NCBI RefSeq assembly: GCF_900683735.1
Contig: NZ_LR215979.1
Coordinates: 2,232,001 to 2,296,000, forward strand
DNA length: 64,000 nucleotides
From: Fusobacterium ulcerans ATCC 49185
GTDB taxonomy: Bacteria > Fusobacteriota > Fusobacteriia > Fusobacteriales > Fusobacteriaceae
Direction: 5' to 3'
Position 1 is the stretch's first letter; the number at the start of each line of letters is the position of its first letter. Below are positions 9,771 through 18,332 of this stretch, piece by piece. A program made the position numbers and the translations under genes. The notes beneath the pieces are model-generated. The model searched no databases and was not told the DNA's origin. It saw nothing but the letters and a program-made list of their open reading frames with translations.

Positions 9771-11618
9771 ATGAGAAAAATATTTATGATTTTATTCTTT
9801 ATTATAAATAGTTTTATGGCTTTTACCTATACTTATGAAGATTATGATATTTTCATTCAGGGAAAAAATGCTTATTACAACAGAGAATATGAAGAAGCTC
9901 AGAATAAATTTGAAACTCTTCTGAACAGTTATTCCTTTTCTCCTATCTTAAAAAATAATTATGCCTTTTATTTTATAGGAATGACTTACTATAGAATGGG
10001 AGATTGGAAAAAGGCTGTCTTCTATCTTGAAAAAGCTGTTTTCAGCCATAAACTTTCTTTTTTTAATCGAGGGTCGGAAATAGAAAAAAATATTTACTTT
10101 GCTGAAAGAGATTACTCCCTTGGAGATGCTCTTATAAAAACTGGAAATAAAGAAACTGGACTAGTATATCTAAAGAGGCTGGATTACTCTACTTTTTCTC
10201 CTCTCACTTCACATTTTGAAGAAAAAGCTCTCAGCCTGCTGTCAAAAGAAGATATTTCGTATCAAAATTATTATAATCTAAAATTTAAAGGTGATTTCTC
10301 TCACATTAAAGAAATTTCTACAAAGGAGCTTTTAAAAGCTGCTCATTTTTTCTTTTCAAAAAAAGAATACGAAAAAGCTGAAAAACTCTATAAAGAAATT
10401 TTAAAAACTCCTGATATTACAAAAGCTGATAAAGAAAAAGCTGAATCTGAACTTTTCAGAACATTAATCAGAGCAAAGAAAAATAAAGATATTATTACCT
10501 TAACAAATGAATATGGGAAAAATGGAAATAAAGATTTATACTTCTTCTACAAAGGACTTGCTTACTACAGAATGAAAGATTTTTCAAGATGCCTTTATGC
10601 TTTTGAAAATGTAAAAGGAGGAAGATATGCTTCTCTTGCATTATTCTATAGAGCTGGTATTTATTATTCCTTTGGAGATTATGAACAGGTATTAAAAACA
10701 ACTGCTAAAATACCTCATAAAAACATAATAACTGAAATAATGATTGCAAATTCATATTTAAAACTTGGAAATGATAAATTTTTTGAGAAAAAAGCTGAAA
10801 ATATAATAAAAAAATATCCTAATTCATATGAGGGAATGTTTTATTCTTTTCTTTTAAAAAATAATGGCATTGATATAAATAATCATAATTCTGTTTTTAA
10901 AGTTGGACTAATACTTGACAATCTTCTTGCAAACTGTAAAAATATAGATGATAATTTTATCAATACAGTAGATAAGTTGGAAATTGAAAAACTTTCATCT
11001 ATTGCAGCTATGAAAGATGAAGAGCTTATAAAAATAGAGATAGAAAACAGTAGCTTTATTAATAAACATTCTATTCAAAATGGTTATGCAATAACTACAA
11101 TTCTTGAAAAAGGAGAGTTTTTTGATCTTGCCTATAAAAATTCTTCTACATACAGAAAAGATTTTTTTGAATACAAAGATTTAATAAAATATAGTTATCC
11201 TTTATATTATAAATACTCTGTAGAAATGAATTCAAGAAAATATGATGTTCCACAGGAACTTATTTATTCGACAATACTTATTTCCAGCAAATTTAATAAA
11301 AGACTTTTATCTGAAAATTCTAAAATAGGTCTTATGCAAATACCTTATACTTCTCGAGAAGAAATAGTTACACTCTTTGACCCAGATACAAATATAGCAA
11401 TGGGAACAGAGAAATTAAAATCCCTTCTTGAAACTTATAAAGGTGATAAGCTTAAATCTCTTATAGCATATGTTTACGGAGAGGAACTGTTAAATAGAAT
11501 TCAATTTGATTATGATGGAGATCTGAATTTAGATTTAGTAGCTGATCCAGAAGAAAGATATGATTTACAAAACTTAATACTTACATATATGTTCTACAAG
11601 AAACTATACAACTTTTAA
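9771..11618 (+). CDS. TPR protein with degenerate lytic-transglycosylase (SLT) domain
   Basis: A 615-residue secreted protein with an N-terminal signal sequence (about 1-20). Tetratricopeptide-like helical repeats fill about 25-460, as in the superhelical ring of Slt70. Residues about 475-615 resemble the SLT lysozyme-like domain: YDVPQELIYSTIL, then IGLMQIPYTS (the usual GLMQLMP), a DPDTNIAMGTEKL segment (usually DPxxNIxxGxxYL), and a C-terminal Tyr-rich helix. The catalytic Glu of the ESxF motif is missing: the aligned segment is ISSKF, with Ser505 where the Glu should be. The protein is therefore probably a non-catalytic peptidoglycan-binding scaffold. It lies 10 bases before recJ and is co-transcribed with it. 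Confidence 0.75.
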   Translation: MRKIFMILFFIINSFMAFTYTYEDYDIFIQGKNAYYNREYEEAQNKFETLLNSYSFSPILKNNYAFYFIGMTYYRMGDWKKAVFYLEKAVFSHKLSFFNRGSEIEKNIYFAERDYSLGDALIKTGNKETGLVYLKRLDYSTFSPLTSHFEEKALSLLSKEDISYQNYYNLKFKGDFSHIKEISTKELLKAAHFFFSKKEYEKAEKLYKEILKTPDITKADKEKAESELFRTLIRAKKNKDIITLTNEYGKNGNKDLYFFYKGLAYYRMKDFSRCLYAFENVKGGRYASLALFYRAGIYYSFGDYEQVLKTTAKIPHKNIITEIMIANSYLKLGNDKFFEKKAENIIKKYPNSYEGMFYSFLLKNNGIDINNHNSVFKVGLILDNLLANCKNIDDNFINTVDKLEIEKLSSIAAMKDEELIKIEIENSSFINKHSIQNGYAITTILEKGEFFDLAYKNSSTYRKDFFEYKDLIKYSYPLYYKYSVEMNSRKYDVPQELIYSTILISSKFNKRLLSENSKIGLMQIPYTSREEIVTLFDPDTNIAMGTEKLKSLLETYKGDKLKSLIAYVYGEELLNRIQFDYDGDLNLDLVADPEERYDLQNLILTYMFYKKLYNF

Positions 11619-11628
11619 AGGAGCAAAA

Positions 11629-14211
11629 ATGAGAAATACAAGATGGGTTTACAGAGATAATTCTCTGAAAAACAACAAAGATATTCAAAATCTTAATTTA
11701 GATAAGGATATCCTTAATCTTTTATATAATAGAAATATAACAGAGAAAGAAGATATAAAAAATTTCCTTGATGTAAATATAAAAAATATAGCTGATCCTT
11801 TTTCTTTAAAAGATGTTGATAAAGCAATTAAAAGACTTACTCAAGCAAAAGAATCAAATGAAACTGTATGGGTATATGGAGATTACGATGTTGATGGAAT
11901 CACATCAGTTTCTTTATGTTATTTAGCCTTGAGTGAATTAGGAATCAATGTAAAATATTATATCCCCTTAAGAGATGAAGGATATGGACTTAACAAGGAA
12001 GCAATAGATCATATAAAAAGTGAAGGAGGAACCCTTATCATAACTGTTGACTGTGGTATCTCCTCACATGAAGAAATAACTCATGCTTCATCTTTGGGTA
12101 TAGATATGATAGTTACTGACCATCACGAGATAAATAATGGCAATCCTGAAGCTCTAGCAGTTATTAATCCTAAAAGGGAGGATAATGAATATGGATTTAA
12201 ATATTTAGCAGGAGTAGGAACTGCTTTTATGATGATATCTGCCCTTTTTAAAACTCTTGATAAAGAAGAAGATGTTTATAAATACCTTGATATAGTTGCA
12301 ATAGGTACTGTAGCAGATATTGTTCCCCTTCTTAAAGAAAATAGAATATTTGTGAAAGAAGGGCTGGAATATCTCAAAAGAAGCAGATGGCTTGGACTAA
12401 ATATGCTTATTAAAAAAATTTTTGAAGATTATGATATAAGAAAATTCAATACTTATGATATAGGATTTATCATAGCCCCTATATTTAATGCTGTAGGAAG
12501 ACTGGAAGATGCTAAAAAAGCTGTTGAACTTTTTATAGAAAAAGACCATAGAGTATGCTCTGCAGCAATAAAAGACCTTTTAGAAAAAAACAGCGAAAGA
12601 AAAGAGATACAAGAAGAGATATTCCAAAAGGCTATTGAAAAAATAGAGAATGAAAAACTTTATGAAAACAGTGTTCTCATAGTGGGAGAAGAGGGATTTC
12701 ATCATGGAGTTATTGGTATAGTTGCCTCTAAAGTTCTGGACAGATATTACAAACCTACTATAATTATGGAAATAAAACCTGATGAAGGAATTGCCACTGC
12801 TTCATGCAGAAGTATAGAGGGATTCAATATAATAGAAGCTATTAATAATTTTTCAGACCTTCTTGTCAAATATGGAGGACACAGTGGAGCTGCTGGTTTT
12901 TCAATCAAAATAGAAAATATTGAGGAGTTCAGCAAAAAACTTAATGAATATGCTAAAAATGCCATGGAAGACAGTACTCTTGTAAAACCAGTTAAAGTGG
13001 ACAGACCTCTTCCTTTTTATAAAATATCATATGATTTCCTGGATAAGATCTCACTTCTTGAACCATTTGGTTTTGGAAATCCCTCTCCTTTATTTTCACT
13101 GGATAACTGTCAGTTTGATGGATTGAGACTTATAGGTAAAGATAAGAAACATCTTATGATGAATATTATAAAAAATGGAAATGAAATAAGAAACTGTGTG
13201 TGGTTTAACAGTGATGATGTCTTTGAGGACCTTGTTAACTTAAGAAATATAGATATTGCCTTTAAGCTAAAACTGGAAACATACAAAGACAGATACCAAT
13301 ATAAAATGTATGTTGAAGATATAAGAGAGACTATTCATACTTCAAATGAAACAGAAAATATTTTTGATCTTTATGATATACAGTTTCCAATAGAAACAGT
13401 TATTTATACCAGAAGAAAAATGGATTCTCCAAAAATAAGGCTTACTTTCTCTGAACAGGGAATAACTGTAGCTAATGATCGTACATATCTGGGAAGTTTA
13501 GATGCTCAGACTGAATATATACTAAGTTCTTTAAAAAAAATGTATAACGTTGAATTCTCTGCTGCTGTAAAAGATGTTATATTAAAAGATGAAAATTACA
13601 ATGTTCATCTCCTTATTGATAAAGATTATACTTTTTCATCTTATGCTATAAAACAAAGTGAATTATTCAAGGAAATAAAGAATTTTCTTATAGGAGAATT
13701 TAATTATAACTATATTCAAAAGAAAACTTTAGCATCTGTTTTTAAAGATAAAAATAATACAATAGCAATTATAGAAAAAGGAAGAGGAATTGAAACTATA
13801 ATTCAAACTATAGGACTTTATTACAAAAATATAAATGAAAAAGCTCTTCTTGTAACAAAAGAAAATATATCTAAAAAAACTATTTCAAGTATAGGAATAG
13901 GGGATAAATTTATTGGAGGGTATGATTTTTATATTTTCCTTAATCCTGAAAAATCTCAAATAGAAAAATATATTGATAGAAAAATTCTAGTAATAACAGA
14001 AGATAAAACTTTTAATATAGATGGATTCAGTAATATTGTTGATGACTATGAGATTCCACAAAATATAAGATTTGTATCTGAAGAGGAGCTTAAAGATAAA
14101 AATATAATTTTCAGTAAAAAGCTTCCTTTAGATAAAAAAATTCAGGTTATTAAAAATCTAAAAACTTACTTAGAGGTGTATTCAACAAAGAATATACTTC
14201 CATATCTATAA
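11629..14211 (+). CDS. recJ: Single-stranded-DNA-specific 5'-3' exonuclease RecJ
   Basis: An 860-residue cytoplasmic nuclease of the DHH family used in recombination and mismatch repair. The DHH core shows GDYDVDG (84-90), TVDCGIS (139-145) and VTDHH (162-166); the DHHA1 half shows GGHSGAAGFS. The OB-fold follows. The remaining 250-300 residues form a C-terminal extension longer than in E. coli RecJ (about 577 residues) and closer to Firmicute proteins; its late part has the look of a degenerate helicase-like domain (IAIIEKGRGIETIIQTIG). AAGGAGC precedes the ATG. Together with mutL across the divergent promoter region, this is a repair neighbourhood. Confidence 0.95.
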   Translation: MRNTRWVYRDNSLKNNKDIQNLNLDKDILNLLYNRNITEKEDIKNFLDVNIKNIADPFSLKDVDKAIKRLTQAKESNETVWVYGDYDVDGITSVSLCYLALSELGINVKYYIPLRDEGYGLNKEAIDHIKSEGGTLIITVDCGISSHEEITHASSLGIDMIVTDHHEINNGNPEALAVINPKREDNEYGFKYLAGVGTAFMMISALFKTLDKEEDVYKYLDIVAIGTVADIVPLLKENRIFVKEGLEYLKRSRWLGLNMLIKKIFEDYDIRKFNTYDIGFIIAPIFNAVGRLEDAKKAVELFIEKDHRVCSAAIKDLLEKNSERKEIQEEIFQKAIEKIENEKLYENSVLIVGEEGFHHGVIGIVASKVLDRYYKPTIIMEIKPDEGIATASCRSIEGFNIIEAINNFSDLLVKYGGHSGAAGFSIKIENIEEFSKKLNEYAKNAMEDSTLVKPVKVDRPLPFYKISYDFLDKISLLEPFGFGNPSPLFSLDNCQFDGLRLIGKDKKHLMMNIIKNGNEIRNCVWFNSDDVFEDLVNLRNIDIAFKLKLETYKDRYQYKMYVEDIRETIHTSNETENIFDLYDIQFPIETVIYTRRKMDSPKIRLTFSEQGITVANDRTYLGSLDAQTEYILSSLKKMYNVEFSAAVKDVILKDENYNVHLLIDKDYTFSSYAIKQSELFKEIKNFLIGEFNYNYIQKKTLASVFKDKNNTIAIIEKGRGIETIIQTIGLYYKNINEKALLVTKENISKKTISSIGIGDKFIGGYDFYIFLNPEKSQIEKYIDRKILVITEDKTFNIDGFSNIVDDYEIPQNIRFVSEEELKDKNIIFSKKLPLDKKIQVIKNLKTYLEVYSTKNILPYL

Positions 14212-14242
14212 AATAGAACTTTTCAATTTATTTTCAATATAG

Positions 14243-14277
14243 AAAAAGAGCAGTATATATTTCCCCTGCTCTTTTTT
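14243..14277. terminator. Bidirectional terminator after recJ
   Basis: An 11-bp stem, AAAAAGAGCAG (14243-14253) with CTGCTCTTTTT (14266-14276). It separates plus-strand recJ from the minus-strand outer-membrane gene and can end both. Confidence 0.85.
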
Positions 14278-14292
14278 GTTATTGCTTTTTAA

Positions 14293-14937
14293 TTAGAAAT
14301 TAAATTTGTATCCAACAGAAAGTGTTACTCTTGAATAGTCTAAATCTTTTTTAATTCTTTCTCCATATATATCAGCTTTTATTTTAGCTTTATTTACTTT
14401 ATACATTAAATCTACTACAAAATTATTATATTCTGCTCCTGCACCTATTCCATAATATAGTCCGTTTTCTACTTTTGTAAGAAAATTTAATCCAAGTTCT
14501 GAACTACTTATTTTTACATCTCCATTTTCATCATTAAATGAATATCCTAAATCCGCTTTCAAATATGGTTTTACATTTCCTTCTACTGGAAAATTATACT
14601 TAGCTGTTACATATAGTGGTACTGATTTAAATCCTGGAATTTCACTCTTAATATTTTCATCTACATAATATGTAGTTACTGACTTTGGATTACCATGATC
14701 CTGATAAGATAGTCCAAGTCCTAATTCTAAGTTAGAGTAAACTTCTCTCATTACTTCTACTGTTAATTCGTAACCAAAGTCATCTCCCTTATCTTTGTTT
14801 ACCTTTTCCCCTTCATCTTTTACCTCATCAAATCTTTGAAATACATCTGCTCCTGCTTTCAAATATACATTTGTCCCCTCAGCTGCTAAACTTACACATG
14901 ATAATGCTGCTAATCCTAATAATACTTTTTTCATCAT
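14293..14937 (-). CDS. Outer-membrane beta-barrel protein
   Basis: A 214-residue exported protein. A typical signal peptide with an AlaXAla-type end (LSCVSLAAEG) occupies residues 1-19. The mature part shows alternating-residue strands, Tyr/Phe-rich, and ends in SVGYKFNF: a C-terminal aromatic residue, the usual signal for outer-membrane barrel insertion. The size fits an eight-stranded barrel (OmpA/OmpW-like size class), function unknown. AGGAG lies 8 bases before the first of two adjacent ATG codons. The upstream region carries a TATAAT -10 element at 14980-14985 and, directly behind it, the 264-bp inverted-repeat element, whose edge falls in the -35 region. Expression may therefore depend on that element. 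Confidence 0.75.
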   Translation of the reverse strand: MMKKVLLGLAALSCVSLAAEGTNVYLKAGADVFQRFDEVKDEGEKVNKDKGDDFGYELTVEVMREVYSNLELGLGLSYQDHGNPKSVTTYYVDENIKSEIPGFKSVPLYVTAKYNFPVEGNVKPYLKADLGYSFNDENGDVKISSSELGLNFLTKVENGLYYGIGAGAEYNNFVVDLMYKVNKAKIKADIYGERIKKDLDYSRVTLSVGYKFNF

Positions 14938-14979
14938 AACTATCTCTCCTTTAACTATATTTTTATGAAATATAGAGTA

Positions 14980-15008
14980 ATTATATGCTGTTCAGTTTAC
15001 CCATAAAA
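14980..15008 (-). promoter_or_regulatory. Promoter of the outer-membrane protein gene, -35 at the edge of the inverted-repeat element
   Basis: TATAAT on the minus strand (14985-14980). With a 17-base spacer the -35 hexamer would be TTTTAT at 15008-15003, inside the terminal bases of the element that begins at 15001. The -35 is poor, so the promoter may be weak or activator-dependent. Confidence 0.4.
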
Positions 15009-15264
15009 ACTTAACAATTGGTAAGTATTCTCTTTTGTATATAAAAGCGAAGTTTTTATTATTCTATCTAGGCTTTAAAATGTAATTTTTAAGATATTTT
15101 ACAAAGAAATAAAGAGAAGATTTATTAAATTTAGATTGCTTAATTTAAAATTTTATGTTATAACTTAATTGTTGGAATATAGAAGGTTTTAATTTGTTTT
15201 TTTTATAATTCTGTTCGCTTTTATATACAAAAGAGAACACTTATCTATTCTTTAATTTTTATGG
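15001..15264. repeat. 264-bp element with 51-bp terminal inverted repeats (MITE-like or invertible segment)
   Basis: The left arm 15001-15051 and right arm 15214-15264 are reverse complements over 51 bases with 6 mismatches. The inner 24 bases (15028-15051 and 15214-15237) match perfectly. The 162-bp interior has no coding capacity. The same three bases, TAC, flank both ends (14998-15000 and 15265-15267), as expected for a short target duplication. Two readings are possible: a non-autonomous transposable element, or a promoter segment that inverts. No recombinase gene is nearby. The interior holds a fair plus-strand promoter (15136-15164). Confidence 0.7.
15136..15164 (+). promoter_or_regulatory. 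Promoter-like sequence inside the inverted-repeat element
   Basis: TTGCTT (15136-15141), 17 bases, TATAAC (15159-15164). It points away from the outer-membrane gene in the present orientation and toward a hairpin with T-run at 15278-15310. Inversion of the segment would aim it at the outer-membrane gene. The -35 is weak. Confidence 0.35.
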
Positions 15265-15277
15265 TACTATTAGACTT

Positions 15278-15310
15278 CCTTTGATCAATTATTTCAAAGG
15301 AATTTTTATT
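15278..15310 (+). terminator. Rightward terminator next to the inverted-repeat element
   Basis: CCTTTGA (15278-15284) and TCAAAGG (15294-15300), 7-bp stem and 9-base loop, followed by AATTTTTATTT. No gene lies upstream on the plus strand, so it would end only a transcript that starts in the element. Confidence 0.45.
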
Positions 15311-15315
15311 TCCCA

Positions 15316-15352
15316 TAAAAAAACAGAGGATGCAATAATGTATCACACCCTC
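15316..15352 (-). terminator. Terminator of the ABC importer/antitoxin transcript
   Basis: GAGGATG (15326-15332) pairs with CACCCTC (15346-15352), including one G-T pair; on the minus strand it is followed by TGTTTTTTT. It lies 14 bases after the antitoxin-like gene. Confidence 0.7.
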
Positions 15353-15365
15353 TTCTTAATTTTAA

Positions 15366-15617
15366 CTATGCTCTTTTTTTCTTTAAAATATCAAAGAAAT
15401 TATTACTCATAGCATTTCTTGCCTTTTTTATTGATTCTTTATGATAATGTTCTTTGTAATATCTTAATTCTCTCATTATCTCAATATACTTATCCAACGA
15501 CATTGCAATAACTTTAGAGGAGTCATTTTCAATAATCACATCTTCATAATGAGCTCTTTCCAAATATTTTTCAGATTTTTTTTCAAATTCTCCTCTTTTA
15601 AGTATCAACACGCCCAA
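15366..15617 (-). CDS. Phd/YefM-like antitoxin, no toxin partner seen
   Basis: An 83-residue charged protein. The central segment DSSKVIAMSLDKYIEIMREL resembles the strand-helix signature of Phd/YefM antitoxins (KVVVMSLEEYxSLxET), followed by a helical, basic tail. No RelE, ParE or Doc-type toxin gene lies next to it: the upstream neighbour is the ABC binding-protein gene and the downstream side is a terminator. The start is uncertain. The longest frame begins at TTG 15617 and a GTG lies two codons later; GGTGG-type bases just upstream could serve either. It may be an orphan antitoxin or a regulator derived from one. Confidence 0.5.
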   Translation of the reverse strand: MGVLILKRGEFEKKSEKYLERAHYEDVIIENDSSKVIAMSLDKYIEIMRELRYYKEHYHKESIKKARNAMSNNFFDILKKKRA

Positions 15618-15636
15618 CCACCACCCTTTTCTGTTA

Positions 15637-16578
15637 TTATTTTTTTATGATAGTATTGATATCTATTTTCTTTTCCTGAAGACCATTCTCTATTAAGAAA
15701 TCTTGAGTTTTTACTAAGTCTTCTACATCTGAAGCTTTAATTTCAGTATTAAAATCATATAATGGATAAAGTTCCATTACTTCATCTTTTGAAAGTCCTG
15801 TATCCTCAGCTGTTATTTTCAAAGTAGTTTCAAAGTCATCTTTTATAAACTTAACAGCATCTTCATTTACTTTAAGGAATCTTTCTACAAGCTGTGGATT
15901 TTCTTTAAGGAATTTTCCACTTACAGCAGTAACAACAATTCCCTCTACAAGTCCTTCTCCATTAGTTACTACATTAGCACCATTTTTTATAGCCTTTAAT
16001 GCAACTGGTCCTGCTAAAAGTGCTGCATCCACATTTCCACTTTCAAGTGCTGCCATAGCTTCTGGTAATCCCATATTTATAAATTCTATATCATCAACTT
16101 TTAAATTGTCTTTTCCAAGATAAGTCAGAAGAAGCTGATGAAGTATAGTTCCTTTTGGTCCAGCCACTTTTTTCCCTGCTAAATCTTTAGGTTCTTTTAT
16201 ATCAGCTGATTTAGATATAAGCATAAATCCTTTTGGTGATCTGCTGTAAATATTAGTTATTTTTAAGTCTACACCATTAGAAGCTGCTATAATAGCCGAT
16301 GTTCCTCCAAGTGCATGAAGAAAATCTAATTCTCCTGCTGCTAAAGCTTGTGTTTGTTCTGGCCCTGTTGTAAGTTCATGAAATTTTACTGTTATTCCAT
16401 CTTTTGAAAATTCTTTTCCAAACATATCCTTATTTTTCTCTAAAATGGATGGTATATTTAAAGGAGCTTTTACATAGGTTATATTTATCTCCTTTGGTAC
16501 AGTAGTTTTTTCTTTTCCGCAACCAGCAATAAGAAGTATTGTTCCTACTGCAGCTGCTGCAATGATTTTCTTCAACAT
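15637..16578 (-). CDS. ABC importer substrate-binding lipoprotein (SsuA/TauA/NMT1 type)
   Basis: A 313-residue lipoprotein with lipobox LIAGC (Cys20), so membrane-anchored on the periplasmic side. The body matches the two-lobe SsuA/ThiY-like fold: an N-terminal strand reaching ITYVKAPLNIP, EQTQALAAGELDFLHALGG in lobe one, and ESGNVDAALLAGPVAL after the hinge. The family binds alkanesulfonates, taurine, nitrate or thiamine precursors; the ligand cannot be told. Third gene of the importer: permease, ATPase, binding protein. The spacing to the ATPase is 13 bases. Confidence 0.88.
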   Translation of the reverse strand: MLKKIIAAAAVGTILLIAGCGKEKTTVPKEINITYVKAPLNIPSILEKNKDMFGKEFSKDGITVKFHELTTGPEQTQALAAGELDFLHALGGTSAIIAASNGVDLKITNIYSRSPKGFMLISKSADIKEPKDLAGKKVAGPKGTILHQLLLTYLGKDNLKVDDIEFINMGLPEAMAALESGNVDAALLAGPVALKAIKNGANVVTNGEGLVEGIVVTAVSGKFLKENPQLVERFLKVNEDAVKFIKDDFETTLKITAEDTGLSKDEVMELYPLYDFNTEIKASDVEDLVKTQDFLIENGLQEKKIDINTIIKK

Positions 16579-16591
16579 CTTTTCCCTCCAT

Positions 16592-17314
16592 TTAATTATT
16601 TATTTTTTTCAAAATTTCTTTTTTTAAATTAATAAGCTCCATATCAGCTATATCTCTTGGAAATTTTTTTGCTATATCATAACTGTGTATTTTTCCCTCA
16701 TTTATAACTATTATTCTATGACCAAGCATCAAAGCTTCATCTATATTGTGAGTAACAAAAATTATCCCAGTTTCAGTTTTTTCATATACCTTTATTATCT
16801 CTCTTTGGAGCTGTTCCCTTGTAAAATAATCCAAAGCTGAAAAAGGCTCATCCATTAAAAGTGTATCAGGCTGATATGACAAAGCTCTCGCTATAGCTAC
16901 TCTTTGAGCCATTCCTCCAGATAATTGTGATGGATAAGCATCTTTAAATTCCTCTAAAGATATCATTTTTAAATATTTATCTGTATCTATTTTATTTCCA
17001 TGTATTTCTATATTTTCTTTTACTGTAAGCCAAGGCATTAAACGGCTTTCTTGAAATACCATTCCAATTTTTGCCTTTACCTTTTCTCCACTCTTATTAT
17101 AAAAATCTATACTCCCATATGTTATCTCTTCCAAACCAGCTATCATTCTTAACAATGTAGTTTTTCCACAACCACTTTTTCCAAGAACAACAGTTATTTT
17201 ATTATTATCTATCTCTAAATTCATATTTTCAAATATTATTTTTTCATTTTCGCTTATCTCAAATATTTTTTTGAGATTTAAGACTCTATACATATTATTC
17301 AAAGCAATCACCAT
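16592..17314 (-). CDS. ABC importer ATPase (SsuB/TauB type)
   Basis: A 240-residue nucleotide-binding subunit that powers the importer from the cytoplasmic face. Walker A GKSGCGKTT, the Q-loop in GMVFQESRLMPWLTV, signature LSGGMAQRVAIARAL, Walker B TLLMDEPF and the switch His in FVTHNIDEA are all present. The PWLTV after the Q-loop is typical for nitrate/sulfonate/taurine ATPases. The ATG lies 20 bases inside the end of the permease gene, with AGAGGA in front; a second ATG seven codons later is possible. Confidence 0.92.
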   Translation of the reverse strand: MVIALNNMYRVLNLKKIFEISENEKIIFENMNLEIDNNKITVVLGKSGCGKTTLLRMIAGLEEITYGSIDFYNKSGEKVKAKIGMVFQESRLMPWLTVKENIEIHGNKIDTDKYLKMISLEEFKDAYPSQLSGGMAQRVAIARALSYQPDTLLMDEPFSALDYFTREQLQREIIKVYEKTETGIIFVTHNIDEALMLGHRIIVINEGKIHSYDIAKKFPRDIADMELINLKKEILKKINN

Positions 17315-18065
17315 GTTTCCTCTTTATATAAGCAGAAACGACCATGGAAAATATATTATCTGTTATTATCCCTAAAGTTCCAATCACTATTATTCCCAAC
17401 ATAACTATATCTGACCTTGATATCTGCTGTGCATCTAATATGAGATATCCTATTCCAGAAGAAGCTGCTATAAGTTCAGCTCCAATTATTGCTCTCCAAC
17501 TATACCCTATTCCTAATTTTAATCCTATCAAAATATCTGGAACAGAGTTAGGAAGTATTATTTTTAAAAATATATCCTTTTGCGACATATCAAAAACTTT
17601 TCCTACTTCTATATATTTTTTATCACAACCTTCTACTCCTTTCAGCACATTTAAAAATACTGGAAAAAATGATGCCAATACTATAATCACTATCTTAGAA
17701 GTTTCTCCTATCCCAAACCAAAGAATTATCATTGGTATAAGTGCAAGAGGTGGTGTATGACGAAAAAATTCAAAAATTGATTTGAAATAAACATATATAT
17801 TTGTAAAAACACCAAAAAATATTCCAAGAGGAACTGCTAAAAAAACAGTAATAGAAAACCCTATAAATATACGCCTAAGACTTATACCTATATGTCTTAT
17901 CAATTTTCCATTTTCCACCAGTTTCACAAAGGAACTGATTATCTTTGATGGAGCTGGAATTATATAGCTGTTCCACAGGTTATAGTGTGATCCTACTGTC
18001 CATACAATTAAAATAACTGCTATTAAATATATCCCTTTTAATTTCTCACTCTTCAAACTATCCAC
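17295..18065 (-). CDS. ABC importer permease (SsuC/TauC type)
   Basis: A 256-residue inner-membrane protein with about six helices. It contains the family features PAPSKIISSFV near the N-terminus, RHTPPLALIPMIILWFGIGETSK in the middle and the EAA-like loop around LPNSVPDILIGLKLGIGYSWRAIIGAEL. First gene of the three-gene importer. It starts 32 bases downstream of the promoter at 18097-18125. The substrate is unknown. Confidence 0.92.
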   Translation of the reverse strand: MDSLKSEKLKGIYLIAVILIVWTVGSHYNLWNSYIIPAPSKIISSFVKLVENGKLIRHIGISLRRIFIGFSITVFLAVPLGIFFGVFTNIYVYFKSIFEFFRHTPPLALIPMIILWFGIGETSKIVIIVLASFFPVFLNVLKGVEGCDKKYIEVGKVFDMSQKDIFLKIILPNSVPDILIGLKLGIGYSWRAIIGAELIAASSGIGYLILDAQQISRSDIVMLGIIVIGTLGIITDNIFSMVVSAYIKRKHGDCFE

Positions 18066-18096
18066 TTCACCTTATTTTAATTTTAATATCACCTCA

Positions 18097-18125
18097 AGTT
18101 TAGCATAAATCCAACAAAAATGTAA
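18097..18125 (-). promoter_or_regulatory. Promoter of the sulfonate/taurine-type importer
   Basis: On the minus strand an extended -10, TGCTAAACT, with the hexamer at 18102-18097 and a weak -35, TTACAT, at 18125-18120 (17-base spacer). The poor -35 suggests an activator or reliance on the TGn motif. Confidence 0.4.
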
Positions 18126-18191
18126 TACCTAAAAATCATTCTCAGGAACTAAAAAAAATTTATAACTTTTGTTCTTTTTACAAGAAAAATA

Positions 18192-18244
18192 TGTTACAAT
18201 AAAAAACAAAGACCTTTGACATGAAGACTATATTTTATTAAAAA
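18192..18244 (+). promoter_or_regulatory. Two promoter-like elements ahead of the MATE gene
   Basis: P1: the extended -10 TGTTACAAT at 18192-18200 would start RNA near 18207, before the leader hairpin. P2: consensus TTGACA at 18216-18221 with TAAAAA at 18239-18244 (17-base spacer) would start RNA near 18251, within the left arm of the hairpin. Only the longer RNA could form the terminator. Confidence 0.4.
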
Positions 18245-18288
18245 ATTTACAGATAAATTTATTTTTATTCTGTAAATTTTTATTTTTT
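18241..18288. terminator. Leader terminator/attenuator hairpin before the MATE gene
   Basis: A perfect 13-bp stem: AAAAATTTACAGA (18241-18253) with TCTGTAAATTTTT (18269-18281), 15-base loop, followed by more T. No gene lies between the candidate promoter and this hairpin, so it acts as an attenuator or ends a short RNA. On the minus strand it also has a T-run but no gene to terminate. Confidence 0.65.
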
Positions 18289-18332
18289 ATAATTCTTCAT
18301 TGAAAGTGATTACACTAAGGAGGATTGGCATT

